In this document: piece after piece, positions 8,689 through 16,417 of the stretch | Layout: each line of letters opens with the position of its first letter | Position numbering within the stretch: position 1 is the first letter of the stretch | Source of the DNA: Nitrospirales bacterium | GTDB taxonomy: Bacteria > Nitrospirota > Nitrospiria > Nitrospirales > UBA8639 | Direction: 5' to 3' | NCBI GenBank assembly: GCA_021604365.1 | Contig: BQIZ01000011.1 | Coordinates: 1 to 39,641 of the forward strand | Length of the DNA: 39,641 nt | Made by a program: the position numbers and the translations under genes | The notes under the pieces: generated by a model | Told to the model about the DNA's origin: nothing | Seen by the model: only the letters and a program-made list of their open reading frames with translations | The model's database searches: none

Positions 8689-9708
8689 TTAGCCGCAGCG
8701 GGGTTGAAGGCCTTTAGGGCCCAAAGGGGTAAGCCAGAGGAAATCAGCAATGCCGGTTTGCAACTCCGAACGAACATCCTCTTCTTTGGAGGGATCCCAT
8801 GCTTCGAGATAAATGGTAATAGATTTGACGCCGGGGTGCATTCGTTCAACTCGCTTAGGGACTGGGATCTTATACTGAATATGACCGCCGCCCGTGTAGC
8901 TTACCAACGGTCCGGCAGTCCGGGATCGCGTGTTGAGGTAATTGGTTATAATCTGTGCCATGCTCTCATCCCGGAAGATAGATGCTTCGAAGATTCGGCG
9001 GTACACGTGGTCTGGTAGGCCAGGATGGCAGGCTTCAATTTGTTCAAAAATCAATTGTTCATATGCGTGATCATCGGTCACAATTTCTTGAATCGGCCAT
9101 TTTCGCATTTCCGGTTCTTGCCAGGCTTCGGATAGTCCCTTCGTGGCGACTAATCGAACAAGTGGGCGTGGCGGGTTAAGGCCGAAAATTTTAAGTTGAT
9201 GTGATTTGGCAAAGGTCACTAATGGTTGATAATCGGCAAACTCTCCACCCCAATTCGTATTCCACTCTGAATCCTTAACCAATTGCTCTGTCGTATATTC
9301 GGATTCTTGGCTATACCGGTCTAGGCCGGATTGTCCATCCCAACTAAACATTTCCATGGCTAGTGCTGGATGGCGGTCATGGGCAAGAAGGGCATTCAGT
9401 ATTTTCTGGGCTGCCTCAAGGTGTGAAGGGGTGTAATGTTCTTCGCCGATATAAATCACATCGGCGGCTAAAAGTTGTGGGAGGAGATCGTCGAATGTGG
9501 TTGCTTGCTGCCTGGCGACATCGTAGATGTGGTTGACTCCAAAGGTCGGGTTGGCTTGAGATGTCGCACACCCGGCGGTGGCGCTCATCACCATGATGCC
9601 CAGGAATAGGAAGAGAAAGTGTTGTTTCGCACGTAGAAAATAATGCGTGACCATGACGAAACAAGGTGTAGCATAGTTCTCCCCTGTGGGCAATATTTCG
9701 GGAGCCAT
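8689..9708 (-). CDS. ChaN-family (heme-binding-like) lipoprotein
   Basis: A 339-residue protein with a hydrophobic N-terminus ending in a lipobox (SATAGC), so probably an anchored lipoprotein. The body shows ChaN/DUF399 hallmarks: VIYIGEEHYTPSHLEAAQKI near the start of the domain, LAMEMFSWDGQ after it, a Glu- and Tyr-rich middle (YSQESEYTTEQLVKDSEWN), and a late VSYTGGGHIQYKIPVPKRV with a conserved His. ChaN of Campylobacter binds heme dimers, and related proteins are linked to iron uptake. Heme binding here is inferred from the family only. The start is uncertain: 9708 and 9654 (MVTHYFLRAK) both lack a clear Shine-Dalgarno, and the shorter form gives a more usual signal length. It is divergent from the next gene across about 80 bp. 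Confidence 0.78.
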   Translation of the reverse strand: MAPEILPTGENYATPCFVMVTHYFLRAKQHFLFLFLGIMVMSATAGCATSQANPTFGVNHIYDVARQQATTFDDLLPQLLAADVIYIGEEHYTPSHLEAAQKILNALLAHDRHPALAMEMFSWDGQSGLDRYSQESEYTTEQLVKDSEWNTNWGGEFADYQPLVTFAKSHQLKIFGLNPPRPLVRLVATKGLSEAWQEPEMRKWPIQEIVTDDHAYEQLIFEQIEACHPGLPDHVYRRIFEASIFRDESMAQIITNYLNTRSRTAGPLVSYTGGGHIQYKIPVPKRVERMHPGVKSITIYLEAWDPSKEEDVRSELQTGIADFLWLTPLGPKGLQPRCG

Positions 9709-9787
9709 GCGGTTGTTTCAGGATATTTCGAGGGGCTAAGGTGGGTGAAGGATTTAGATTAGCGATCAGTCAAAGGGATACACATCA

Positions 9788-11095
9788 ATGGATGACCAGC
9801 GACTCGGATTAACGGAATTTCGGGAGAGAATCAAAATCAGTCGGGAATCCTCCCCCCACCATTGGGAGGCGAGTAGGAAATTTATGGTTCCTGAAACCCT
9901 TCAAGCCACGCTTCCTGCCCTCATTCAACATATTCAAGAGGCCTCTCTCGATCCAACCCTTCAAGAACGATTAATTAATGCCCTTCAACAACTCTCCAAC
10001 CCGACCGGACGCAAGGACGGAAATCAGGTCCTCAAGGACCTCACCGGCTTTCCCCCTTCCAAGGCGGTTCGTGCGCTCATGGTATGGGGAGTCTTGAACG
10101 TGAATGAAGAAAGGGAAAGTTCGGAAGTGTATTCCGGGATGCGATGGGAGAAAATTCTTAGGGATGCGTCTAATCCCTATGACGTGTTACGACAGACGCG
10201 CACACCCTCTCTGCTGGATATCGGAGCTGGAGATTTGTCCTTTGAACAGGAATTGGTGGATCACTATGTCCCATATTTACGGACGCAACGTACCCCGCTG
10301 ACCTTGCATGCCTTTGATCGGTTGATGCCGGGGTCACGGGTGGGCGGCGTCTATCACAAAAACCTGGAGCGTGAACGTTATTTACAGAGCTTCTCGACAG
10401 AAGAATTACGATTTAAATTTTGGGGCGGCATGGGTCTGGAGACATTTTCGAAGAGCAAAGGGAAGTTGTCCCGTTACACGGTCAGTACCTGCCATGCTCC
10501 GGCAAACCCTACCTTTGCCTACGAACCCAGTCGTGTGGCTCCTGAAATTATTCATGCGCATCTTCAGTCCAGTCGGGGGAATTATCGTAAGAGCCGATAC
10601 GCGGGGGAGCCCATTTTAGAGGTGTCTCACCGCGGACAGACATTAACCTTCCCCGATTGGAAGTTTGACATTTTGGGCCCATTGGCATTGTTGAAATTTA
10701 TGGCCCAACGAAGTTGTGTGGGTATTCTTTCGGCTATCGATGATGGGGTCTTTTGGGAGATACTCAGCCAATTGTTAGCGGATGATCGATTCCGTCCAAG
10801 AAATGAGGTTTTTACGAATACAGTTCTTCCTGCAATATTTGGAAACGTGTATGTGGAATTAACCTCCATGGCCGTCGGAGACAGAAAAGACCTTTCCTCC
10901 TTAGCCGACCTGCGAGATCCGATGCCTTTTGAAGTTGCGAAGAATGAGGATACTCAGAAGCCTTCCAGGTTCCGGTATGTCGAAATTCGACGGGGGTCTC
11001 GGTTGGAGGGCGTTCCCAGCAGTTTTACCGCGAGGCAGTTTTCCCAGATGAACGAAGAATCCACCCCTTGGTGGATAATAATGGTGACTGATTGA
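9788..11095 (+). CDS. Methyltransferase-like protein of unknown function, 435 residues
   Basis: No characterised family is recognised. A Rossmann-type S-adenosylmethionine motif is visible at about residues 140-152 (SLLDIGAGDLSFEQEL), followed 30-40 residues later by an acidic strand end (LHAFDRLMP). An all-helical N-terminal section of about 130 residues precedes it. The C-terminal part contains ILSAIDDGVFWEILSQLL. The N-terminal segment may be a substrate- or partner-binding domain. The start is ATG 9788 with AAAGGGA about 8 nt upstream. A likely terminator hairpin follows the gene at 11152. It lies just outside the integrated element and reads as core genome. Confidence 0.6.
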   Translation: MDDQRLGLTEFRERIKISRESSPHHWEASRKFMVPETLQATLPALIQHIQEASLDPTLQERLINALQQLSNPTGRKDGNQVLKDLTGFPPSKAVRALMVWGVLNVNEERESSEVYSGMRWEKILRDASNPYDVLRQTRTPSLLDIGAGDLSFEQELVDHYVPYLRTQRTPLTLHAFDRLMPGSRVGGVYHKNLERERYLQSFSTEELRFKFWGGMGLETFSKSKGKLSRYTVSTCHAPANPTFAYEPSRVAPEIIHAHLQSSRGNYRKSRYAGEPILEVSHRGQTLTFPDWKFDILGPLALLKFMAQRSCVGILSAIDDGVFWEILSQLLADDRFRPRNEVFTNTVLPAIFGNVYVELTSMAVGDRKDLSSLADLRDPMPFEVAKNEDTQKPSRFRYVEIRRGSRLEGVPSSFTARQFSQMNEESTPWWIIMVTD

Positions 11096-11151
11096 CTGGA
11101 AGATATAGTCCCTTCCCCTGTATTGCGGGAATCAGGGAAAAAACTCTTTAA

Positions 11152-11180
11152 GGAGACCAGCCAGGATCTCCCAATTTTTT
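11152..11180 (+). terminator. Probable Rho-independent terminator
   Basis: GGAGA (11152-11156) pairs with TCTCC (11167-11171), and CAATTTTTT follows. The stem is short but the T-run is good. It lies about 55 bp after the methyltransferase-like gene. Confidence 0.4.
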
Positions 11181-11253
11181 AATGTAGAATAAGAAAAATA
11201 GAAATGCCAACAGGGTAGGAAGAATCAACAATTTTTATAGAAAGGCACGATCC

Positions 11254-11406
11254 ATGACAGTAGGGCAAATGAAAGATTTTCTCAAAGATTTAGATGAGGA
11301 ATTAGAAATATTGGTCAAAATTCCCGGGCTGACCAAGGAGGAATGTCTTTGGGAGCCCCTAGACGGCATGAATATAAAGGTTGAACCTCAGCAGCCCGGC
11401 AAGTGA
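11254..11406 (+). CDS. Small acidic protein, 50 residues
   Basis: A 50-codon frame starting ATG 11254 with AAAGG about 8 nt upstream. The product is acidic and probably helical in its first half (MTVGQMKDFLKDLDEELEIL, then VKIPGLTKEECLWEPLDGMN). The MTVGQMKDFL start resembles small proteins where a short helix caps a beta sheet, but no family is assigned. It ends 45 bp before the left attachment repeat of the integrated element, so it belongs to the host side. Acidic codon bias and the binding site make a chance frame less likely. Confidence 0.55.
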   Translation: MTVGQMKDFLKDLDEELEILVKIPGLTKEECLWEPLDGMNIKVEPQQPGK

Positions 11407-11451
11407 AGGGTGAGGAAGTAGAAGTCGGAATAAAATTGAAAAAACCCGCTT

Positions 11452-11503
11452 GAATTGGAGCGGGAAAGGGGATTTGAACCCCCGACCCTCGCCTTGGCAA
11501 GGC
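11452..11503. repeat. Left attachment repeat (attL), 52 bp
   Basis: A 52-bp stretch identical to 19398-19449. It is the 3' portion of the tRNA-Gly gene (T-arm, acceptor stem and part of the anticodon arm) without the 5' part. Together with the integrase at the far end this marks the left junction of an element inserted into the tRNA 3' end. Confidence 0.9.
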
Positions 11504-11620
11504 ATTCCCGTTTATTTGGGATTAGGTGTTATTGAGTGGGATTGAATGGACTAAAGACAGCATAAACACAAGCGAATTCTGAATTTCAATGGTGATTAAA
11601 TGGCATTACCTTATATTCGG

Positions 11621-11665
11621 AACTGGGACCAAAACTGGGACCGAACCGGGAGTAAAACCGGGACT
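11621..11665. repeat. Four tandem GGGA repeats, candidate integrase arm sites (left)
   Basis: Units at 11621, 11632, 11643 and 11655 follow the pattern AA(A/C)(C/T)(T/C)GGGA(C/G)(C/T), about 11-12 bp apart, one helical turn. Two similar units (sharing GGGAGTAAAACCGGGA) lie inside the right end at 19332-19355. Tandem sites at one-turn spacing inside both ends resemble arm-type binding sites of tyrosine recombinases. Confidence 0.5.
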
Positions 11666-11747
11666 AGGGCAATTACCTAAATAGATTTAATTCTCCCATT
11701 TGGCTACCCTTTTTCAACTTCTCAACCGACTTCCCTAAGGGCTATCA

Positions 11748-12737
11748 ATGCTGGAACTATTTAAAAAACTCACCACCCTTCCAGAAATTGAAAGTTTCAT
11801 TCAGGGTGCTTCATCCGACACGGACATCGAAGCAAGGGAAAACTCTAACATCGAATACAAAGAAGCCAATCAAAAATTTTCTAACACCAACGAAATTGGG
11901 AAAGACGTGTCGGCTTTCGCCAATAGTGAGGGAGGACTTATTTTCTATGGAGTTAAATGTGACCCCAGTGACCCTACGAAACCACAAGCCATCACGGGAT
12001 TAGATGCAAAAAATATTGAAACTTTTGACAGAGTCGTAAATTCAAGCATCCATTATCCCGTTAATGGGTTAAAAAAGAAATTAATTCCAGACCATAACCC
12101 TCAAGTCATGCTGGTGTATGTTCCCCAAAGCGATGAATCACCGCACCAGAATGCTGGTGACAATAAATATTACGTCCGATTAGGCAGTGAATCCAAGCCA
12201 ATGCCGCACTATTTAGTGGAGCTCTACTTTGGGAAAAGGCGTAGGCCTAAACTTAATATAAGATTTGACCATTTTTTACAACCTACACTTCAATCTTTTC
12301 ATGATGATAACTTTTCTCCTCACTGTCCATTGCATTTGGGTCTGACAAATTCTGGAAGGGCCATTGCTAAATACATACGAGCAGTATTCATATTTCCAGG
12401 TGATTACATTAAAAACTTAAAGCTGGTGACTGATGGGACACACCATGTATTTGAAATATTTCCTCATATGCACCTCATTAGTGACTTAAACCCATTAGGG
12501 CATAAAGTTTGGGAATATACAGCTAACAATGAAGTAATTCATCCAGGAACAGAAGTTTCAGTTGCCCGGTTTCAATTTCGCTTTGACCGCGCACTATTAC
12601 TTGAATCAGACACTGAAGGAAATAACCCTATATTCGAATGGACCACTTATGCTGAGGGAATGGAACGTCAGACCGGCAAAGTAATTCTCAGTTCTTTATT
12701 TAATCCGTCATCTATTCATAGAGTCATTAATAATTGA
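11748..12737 (+). CDS. AlbA_2 (Schlafen-type) domain protein
   Basis: A 329-residue protein. Residues about 25-155 form the Schlafen AlbA_2 domain: NSNIEYKEANQKF at its start, then KDVSAFANSEGGLIFYGVK, and ending YYVRLGSESKPMPH. The domain is related to nucleic-acid-binding and nuclease-like folds and is frequent in transcription regulators and anti-phage systems. The C-terminal half (about 160-329) is beta-rich and unassigned. No helicase or winged-helix extension is seen, so it is a short form. The start is ATG 11748 with AAGGGC about 8 nt upstream. It is the first gene inside the left end and is alone in its direction with the next small gene. A defence role is inference from family and island context. 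Confidence 0.78.
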   Translation: MLELFKKLTTLPEIESFIQGASSDTDIEARENSNIEYKEANQKFSNTNEIGKDVSAFANSEGGLIFYGVKCDPSDPTKPQAITGLDAKNIETFDRVVNSSIHYPVNGLKKKLIPDHNPQVMLVYVPQSDESPHQNAGDNKYYVRLGSESKPMPHYLVELYFGKRRRPKLNIRFDHFLQPTLQSFHDDNFSPHCPLHLGLTNSGRAIAKYIRAVFIFPGDYIKNLKLVTDGTHHVFEIFPHMHLISDLNPLGHKVWEYTANNEVIHPGTEVSVARFQFRFDRALLLESDTEGNNPIFEWTTYAEGMERQTGKVILSSLFNPSSIHRVINN

Positions 12738-12867
12738 GGGAAGCCTCAGGAGTTGGAAAAGAAAGGGCTCCTGCCGAAGGGGAAGTAAGCTCATTATCTC
12801 ATAATGGATGAAACTATTTACCCCGTTGAAATACGGTTGCGCCGATTAATAAGGGAGGCTAGCTAAA

Positions 12868-13146
12868 ATGGGGGATCAACCAAAATATCTATACGCTGAT
12901 GGCCTTTTGGAGCAGACCGGGAATTTATCATTTATAATCCGAGAGGAGGAGAATCCATCTGGCATAATACAAAGTGGAGAAAATATTAAAACCGACCATT
13001 TGTGTGAATCCCAAGAAGAGGCAATTGCATATTTAAAGGATATGGGCTACCAAACCCCTTCAACGGAGGAAATTGATGTTGAAATACAGAAAGCCGTTGG
13101 TGAGGGTCTAGATTATATAAATCTAAAAATTGTCCCTATAAACTAG
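12868..13146 (+). CDS. Unknown small protein, 92 residues
   Basis: No family is recognised. The start is well supported by GGGAGG about 10 nt before ATG 12868. The sequence suggests alternating strands and helices, with SQEEAIAYLKDMGYQTP as a clear amphipathic helix and an acidic overall character. It follows the AlbA_2 gene by about 130 bp in the same direction and overlaps the end of the opposing toxin-candidate gene by 4 bp. It could be a small partner or immunity-type protein, but nothing in the sequence proves this. Confidence 0.6.
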   Translation: MGDQPKYLYADGLLEQTGNLSFIIREEENPSGIIQSGENIKTDHLCESQEEAIAYLKDMGYQTPSTEEIDVEIQKAVGEGLDYINLKIVPIN

Positions 13147-13604
13147 GTGTGCCTTATATGGGATGGACAAATTTGGTGTTGCGGGTCCCACCATAAAAGA
13201 CGAAGAATGCCCCGGTCCAGAATTCCAAATACTCTTTTTTCTCCATCTATTCTCAAGGAGCATACCTCGTCTATATCCGCTAATCCTAACTCCATTAGGC
13301 GATCTTGGGCACTCTTACAGATTTGGTTTCGTTTAATTTGATGATTTTGCTTTTTTGCTTTAATGAGAATTTCATCCCATGTCATAGACTCAAAAGCTTT
13401 GAGGCGGTCACGTATTGATTCTAAGGTACTCGAATCTATCTGATGCCATCCAAACGGGTCGACCATTTCAAGATTGGAAATTCGCCAGGCTGGATTCGCC
13501 TTGAAAAACGATGCAGGATCAGTCTGAATGCGGGGGATTTTGGCTGTAGAAGGAGTATGATAATATTTTGGGATTTTATCTTTATGCTTCTTTTTATTGC
13601 CCAC
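13143..13604 (-). CDS. Probable toxin partner of a Panacea antitoxin
   Basis: A 153-residue protein with a basic start (MGNKKKHKDKIPKYYH) and a core running NPAWRISNLEMVDPFGWH, FESMTWDEIL, then DEVCSLRIDGEKRVFGI and DRGILRLLWWDPQHQICP. The last segment is the ribosome-interferase-like ending I associate with small toxin families. It starts with GTG 6 bp after the stop of the Panacea-domain gene, so the two are translationally coupled in antitoxin-toxin order. Panacea antitoxins are known to pair with many unrelated toxins, often translation inhibitors. Toxicity here is inferred from the pair and its location. The weak, GTG-start coupling would keep its level below the antitoxin. Confidence 0.62.
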   Translation of the reverse strand: MGNKKKHKDKIPKYYHTPSTAKIPRIQTDPASFFKANPAWRISNLEMVDPFGWHQIDSSTLESIRDRLKAFESMTWDEILIKAKKQNHQIKRNQICKSAQDRLMELGLADIDEVCSLRIDGEKRVFGILDRGILRLLWWDPQHQICPSHIRHT

Positions 13605-13610
13605 AGGAAC

Positions 13611-14042
13611 TTAGGTCAAGCTACCGTAATATTCGGCCATAGCAGCACGGGAAATTTTTTTGTTGCTTCGGGACCCGGAAGGCAGCCCAGCTCTTGCGTC
13701 TCTCCACGGTGGTTCTTGATGGGTCAAATCACTCAACCATTGAGAAGTCTTATCTCCATATACACCTAAAACTGCATCAATGGTTTCTTTTTGGTTGTCA
13801 GTTAAATTTTTGCATTTGCCCTCGGTCCAAGTATTTACCTGAAACATGCCCTTATGTTTCTCATAAAGTTCAGGAATAACGGGTCCATTCGCCCAGGCCT
13901 CAATTTTTTCACTAAACAACGGCTCATCATCCCAGACTAAGGACCAAGCCTGACAATAATACACCAATTTTTGTAATTTCATGGCTGTCATTGGGCCACA
14001 TTTTTTTAAAATATAACAGGCAACATCATGCACGTTTGCCAT
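13611..14042 (-). CDS. Panacea-domain (DUF4065 / SocA-GepA-like) antitoxin
   Basis: A 143-residue protein with the DUF4065 hallmarks: VACYILKKCGPMTAMKLQKL at the start, VYYCQAWSLVWDDEPLFSE, then EAWANGPVIPELYEKHKG, and a late LSDLTHQEPPWRDAR. This domain is the shared neutralising module of hyperpromiscuous toxin-antitoxin pairs and also occurs in SocA, a ClpXP adaptor. The start is ATG 14042 with GGAGGGGAAG upstream. A promoter with a palindrome over its -10 box lies about 110-150 bp upstream, fitting autoregulation. The partner gene follows by 6 bp. Confidence 0.85.
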   Translation of the reverse strand: MANVHDVACYILKKCGPMTAMKLQKLVYYCQAWSLVWDDEPLFSEKIEAWANGPVIPELYEKHKGMFQVNTWTEGKCKNLTDNQKETIDAVLGVYGDKTSQWLSDLTHQEPPWRDARAGLPSGSRSNKKISRAAMAEYYGSLT

Positions 14043-14142
14043 GGCTTCCCCTCCATGGTTATAGATATAAATTCCAACTAACTATTCTTCGGCTTTCTTA
14101 ATAGGCCTCTCAATACCGCATGTAAGTACTTCCCTGCCAACG

Positions 14143-14190
14143 GTAAACATTTATTATATGGTAGACCATAGGGATACAATGTAAACATTT
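14143..14190 (-). promoter_or_regulatory. Candidate autoregulated promoter of the toxin-antitoxin pair
   Basis: On the minus strand a perfect TATAAT (14153-14158) lies 15 bp from TTGTAT (14174-14179). TATGGT-AG-ACCATA (14157-14170) forms an inverted repeat between them that touches the -10 box, and two copies of GTAAACATTT (14143-14152 and 14181-14190) flank it at 38 bp. A repressor bound here would block the promoter. Transcription would start about 100 nt before the Panacea start codon. Confidence 0.5.
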
Positions 14191-14310
14191 GATTATACTT
14201 GTCAATAGGTGGCAATACGTGGCAACAAAAGCTAATAAGGCCCAGGAATGCCCTTTAAGAATCTTGTTCAGACATACCCGCAGAGGGAAACGGCGCCTCA
14301 AGCTGGCTAT

Positions 14311-14523
14311 TCAAAAATCTCCTGTCAGAATTTTCCGGTGGATCTGGAAAATTGCCTCTCGTGCATTAAACCGGCCATCCCTGCGCCGTTCCAGTCCTTC
14401 CCGACAATACCGCCGGATGGTGCGCTCTGACGTTTCGCAGAAGTGGGCAAGCTTTTCAATGCTCCACAAATAGGCTTCGCATTCGCCGTCCTCTGCCGGT
14501 ATTTCTCGTTTTCTTCCGCGCAT
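14311..14523 (-). CDS. Small helix-turn-helix protein, 70 residues
   Basis: A basic 70-residue protein whose core, WSIEKLAHFCETSERTIRRY, reads as a helix-turn-helix: a first helix, a turn at CETSE, and a recognition helix RTIRRYCREGL. The ending FNAREAIFQIHRKI resembles small phage Nu1/terminase-small-subunit or MerR-like DNA-binding proteins. It probably regulates element genes. The start is ATG 14523 without a strong ribosome-binding site, so the start is less sure. It lies between the zinc-ribbon gene and the toxin-antitoxin promoter, in the same direction as both. Confidence 0.55.
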   Translation of the reverse strand: MRGRKREIPAEDGECEAYLWSIEKLAHFCETSERTIRRYCREGLERRRDGRFNAREAIFQIHRKILTGDF

Positions 14524-14654
14524 TTGACTAAACTCTGGACATCATTCTTACAACCATAAAAAATAATGACAATCTACCGAGGACATGCGCAGCTCACGAC
14601 TGTTGCATTCCTAGGGTGCAGAAAGAACCTAAGTCATTGACAGTATTGGTATTT

Positions 14655-14849
14655 TTATTTTTCATTGTCTGTGGGAAATGATCGGCGTGGTGCATCCACT
14701 GATTGACACCGACTACAGACCAGTCCTGTTCGAGTCACAGGCTCACAGCTTCTGATCATGATATCTACTTGCCCAACCTTCAGAGGCTGAAGACAGTATC
14801 GACAATAGACTCCACAACTGATCAAGCTAGATGCATGGCCGATGGTCAT
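14655..14849 (-). CDS. Zinc-ribbon microprotein coupled to the SDH protease gene, 64 residues
   Basis: A 64-residue protein with six Cys. C16-x2-C19 (YCRYCLQPL) and C45-x2-C48 (VCSRCQS) make a zinc ribbon, with C12 and C35 spare. The start codon overlaps the stop codon of the SDH protease gene as ATGA, a strong sign that it is a real, translationally coupled gene. No family is assigned. A small zinc ribbon could serve as adaptor or nucleic-acid-binding partner of the protease-fold protein; that is inference. Confidence 0.6.
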   Translation of the reverse strand: MTIGHASSLISCGVYCRYCLQPLKVGQVDIMIRSCEPVTRTGLVCSRCQSVDAPRRSFPTDNEK

Positions 14850-15964
14850 GACTTCTCCGTTTCGTTAAAGGGGGCCGGGTCAACTTCCAGGAAAGGAACT
14901 GGTCCCTCCGGTTCCTTCCCCCGTGGTGGAAGTATTTTCCCCGGCCGGTTGCAATTGATTGGTTTGACTTTTCCGACAATGGGATAACTAGGCAGCGTCG
15001 TCATAACATCATCCACCAGTTGTTGCGATTCAAAATCTAGGACGCGCACATTCTTGACACCCATGCCCTGCAATTCATCGGCATCAATGGGGAATCCGTG
15101 GTCGTGATATCCAAGAACCAAATTCCAGGCGATGTCCTCGGCCTGTTCTAGGGTGTAATCTTGGGCTGTGAGGAGTTTGGTTATATGGTCCTTAACAGAG
15201 TTCAGGCCTTCAATGGCTTCACCCCACTGTAGGGCCAATTGAGGCACATTCGCCGCCGCTTGAATATGGCTAAGCAGATCAGTCGTTTCGGCATACGGCC
15301 GCTTTTTGTCAGAGCCATCTGATGTGATGGCTTTTGCGATAGCGGCGAATAGGTCTTCCACATACTTCTTGCTACGATCAATGACCAGACAGGAGCGACC
15401 ATCCATCTGGGTGTCGCACGGTCCGAGTTCCGCCTCAGGCGCAAGAAATATTTGATTACTTGAGAGAGCAAATAACGTTCCTGCGGACATGGCCCGCTTT
15501 GGTATCACAACCACATGACTTTCGCACGTTTGTTGAAATAATCGCCCTAATTTAAAGGCGCCTAACGGATTGCCGCCAATCGTATCTAGGACAACGAGTG
15601 CTCTTTGTGGAAGGTCAGCACGATGATTGCGGATTGCCTCCACCATAAAAGGGGAAAATCCCGTCACATCTTTTAGGGAGTTCTCCCTCATGATCAAGAA
15701 AAATATTTCCCGATCAAAATGGCGTTCAAGTCTGCGAATAGCTGCCATGCTCCTTACCGACAAAGCCGCTGGGGCCGGGGAAACGGTGACGGTAAATTCC
15801 GAATCTTCGCCATCTTCGGTTAAGGCCATAGAACTAGGAACCCATTGTGCTTTATCTCTGTTTGATCGTTTGGAAATGTCCACGGTACATTTCTTCCTTT
15901 CGTGTAATTTAATGTTTTTAAATTTGCCCCAATGATGCCCAAGGATGAGGGCTTCAAGCATGAT
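14846..15964 (-). CDS. SDH-family (ClpP/SppA-fold) serine protease-like protein
   Basis: A 372-residue cytoplasmic protein with a ClpP/crotonase-type fold of the SDH (Ser-Asp-His) proteinase family. Strand-loop DTIGGNPLGAFKL forms the oxyanion region. VVIPKRAMSAGTLFAL carries the likely nucleophile S159, LGPCDTQ carries D183, and GYHDHGFPIDADE carries H286/H288 in the position of the catalytic His. There is no signal peptide or membrane helix, unlike most SDH proteins. An upstream ATG at 16036 is open but would overlap the preceding small gene by 58 nt. ATG 15964, 15 nt after that gene's stop, is preferred. Such proteins sit in several mobile elements; the target here is unknown. Confidence 0.72.
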   Translation of the reverse strand: MMLEALILGHHWGKFKNIKLHERKKCTVDISKRSNRDKAQWVPSSMALTEDGEDSEFTVTVSPAPAALSVRSMAAIRRLERHFDREIFFLIMRENSLKDVTGFSPFMVEAIRNHRADLPQRALVVLDTIGGNPLGAFKLGRLFQQTCESHVVVIPKRAMSAGTLFALSSNQIFLAPEAELGPCDTQMDGRSCLVIDRSKKYVEDLFAAIAKAITSDGSDKKRPYAETTDLLSHIQAAANVPQLALQWGEAIEGLNSVKDHITKLLTAQDYTLEQAEDIAWNLVLGYHDHGFPIDADELQGMGVKNVRVLDFESQQLVDDVMTTLPSYPIVGKVKPINCNRPGKILPPRGKEPEGPVPFLEVDPAPFNETEKS

Positions 15965-15978
15965 GATCTCGTCCCGAA

Positions 15979-16167
15979 TTAAAGTGATTTCAAGGGGATC
16001 CAGACTAACTCTGTTCCAAACTGAACAAGGCACCATTGGCCATCGGTCATCACAATTGTTCCGATCCGCTCGCGTGGGATCGAAGAGGTTGGCAGAATCC
16101 GGATTTGATCGCCTTCAAAAAGGGGTTCGGGTTTTCGCTTGCGAGATTTTCTCACCTGCTCGGCCAT
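15979..16167 (-). CDS. Small SH3/KOW-like protein, 62 residues
   Basis: The start ATG 16167 has an excellent ribosome-binding site (GAAAGGAAACTACC). After a basic tail (AEQVRKSRKRKPEP) the product reads LFEGDQIRILPTS, RIGTIVMTDGQW and CLVQFGTELVWIPLKSL, a small five-strand barrel pattern like KOW/SH3 modules. It probably binds nucleic acid or a protein partner. It is the first gene of the operon with the SDH-like protease and the zinc-ribbon protein, 15 nt upstream of the protease start. The frame is not a shadow: it has its own start signal and ends just where the protease gene begins. Confidence 0.6.
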   Translation of the reverse strand: MAEQVRKSRKRKPEPLFEGDQIRILPTSSIPRERIGTIVMTDGQWCLVQFGTELVWIPLKSL

Positions 16168-16201
16168 GGTAGTTTCCTTTCAAATCAAGGTGAACGCCTG
16201 G

Positions 16202-16326
16202 CCACCCCCAAGAGGTATTTCACTCTGGGGGTGGATGGGAAGACCAGACGGTAAGGCCCCCACCTTCCATGGTGAGGGAACGGCATCGAGGTTGTGATGC
16301 CGTATTGTGTGTAAATTTTCTGTCAA
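16202..16326 (-). promoter_or_regulatory. Structured leader and promoter candidate of the protease operon
   Basis: A perfect TTGACA lies at 16321-16326 on the minus strand, with a poor -10 about 16-17 bp on. Downstream are a hairpin CGGCATC/GATGCCG (16281-16302) and a strong 9-bp hairpin CCACCCCCA/TGGGGGTGG (16202-16234), ending about 35 nt before the KOW-like start codon. No T-run follows, so structured leader control is likelier than termination. Just beyond, at 16392-16407, AACTATGG occurs twice in tandem. Confidence 0.35.
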
Positions 16327-16417
16327 GACATCCTTAAAATTTTCTTTTTTTACACCCAGTTAGCATACGCCTGGGGAACTTAGAACTTTCCAACTATGGA
16401 ACTATGGAACTTTAAAA

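Larger units (their letters stand above)
11407..11747. other. Non-coding left end of the integrated element
   Basis: About 340 bp with no gene. It contains the left attachment repeat (11452-11503), followed after about 120 bp by four tandem GGGA-containing repeats (11621-11665). The remainder, up to the AlbA_2 gene, is AT-rich. The repeats read in one frame as GTGTKTGTEPGVKPG, similar to the C-terminal tail of the element's own integrase, so part may be the worn 3' end of an older integrase gene. Confidence 0.55.

Noticed and set aside
11452-11503. A second tRNA-Gly gene
   Set aside because: Only the 3' portion is present, with no D-arm or 5' acceptor strand. It is the attachment-site copy.
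14110-14301. A 63-codon minus-strand frame
   Set aside because: It covers the promoter and operator of the toxin-antitoxin pair, has no binding site and an implausible composition.
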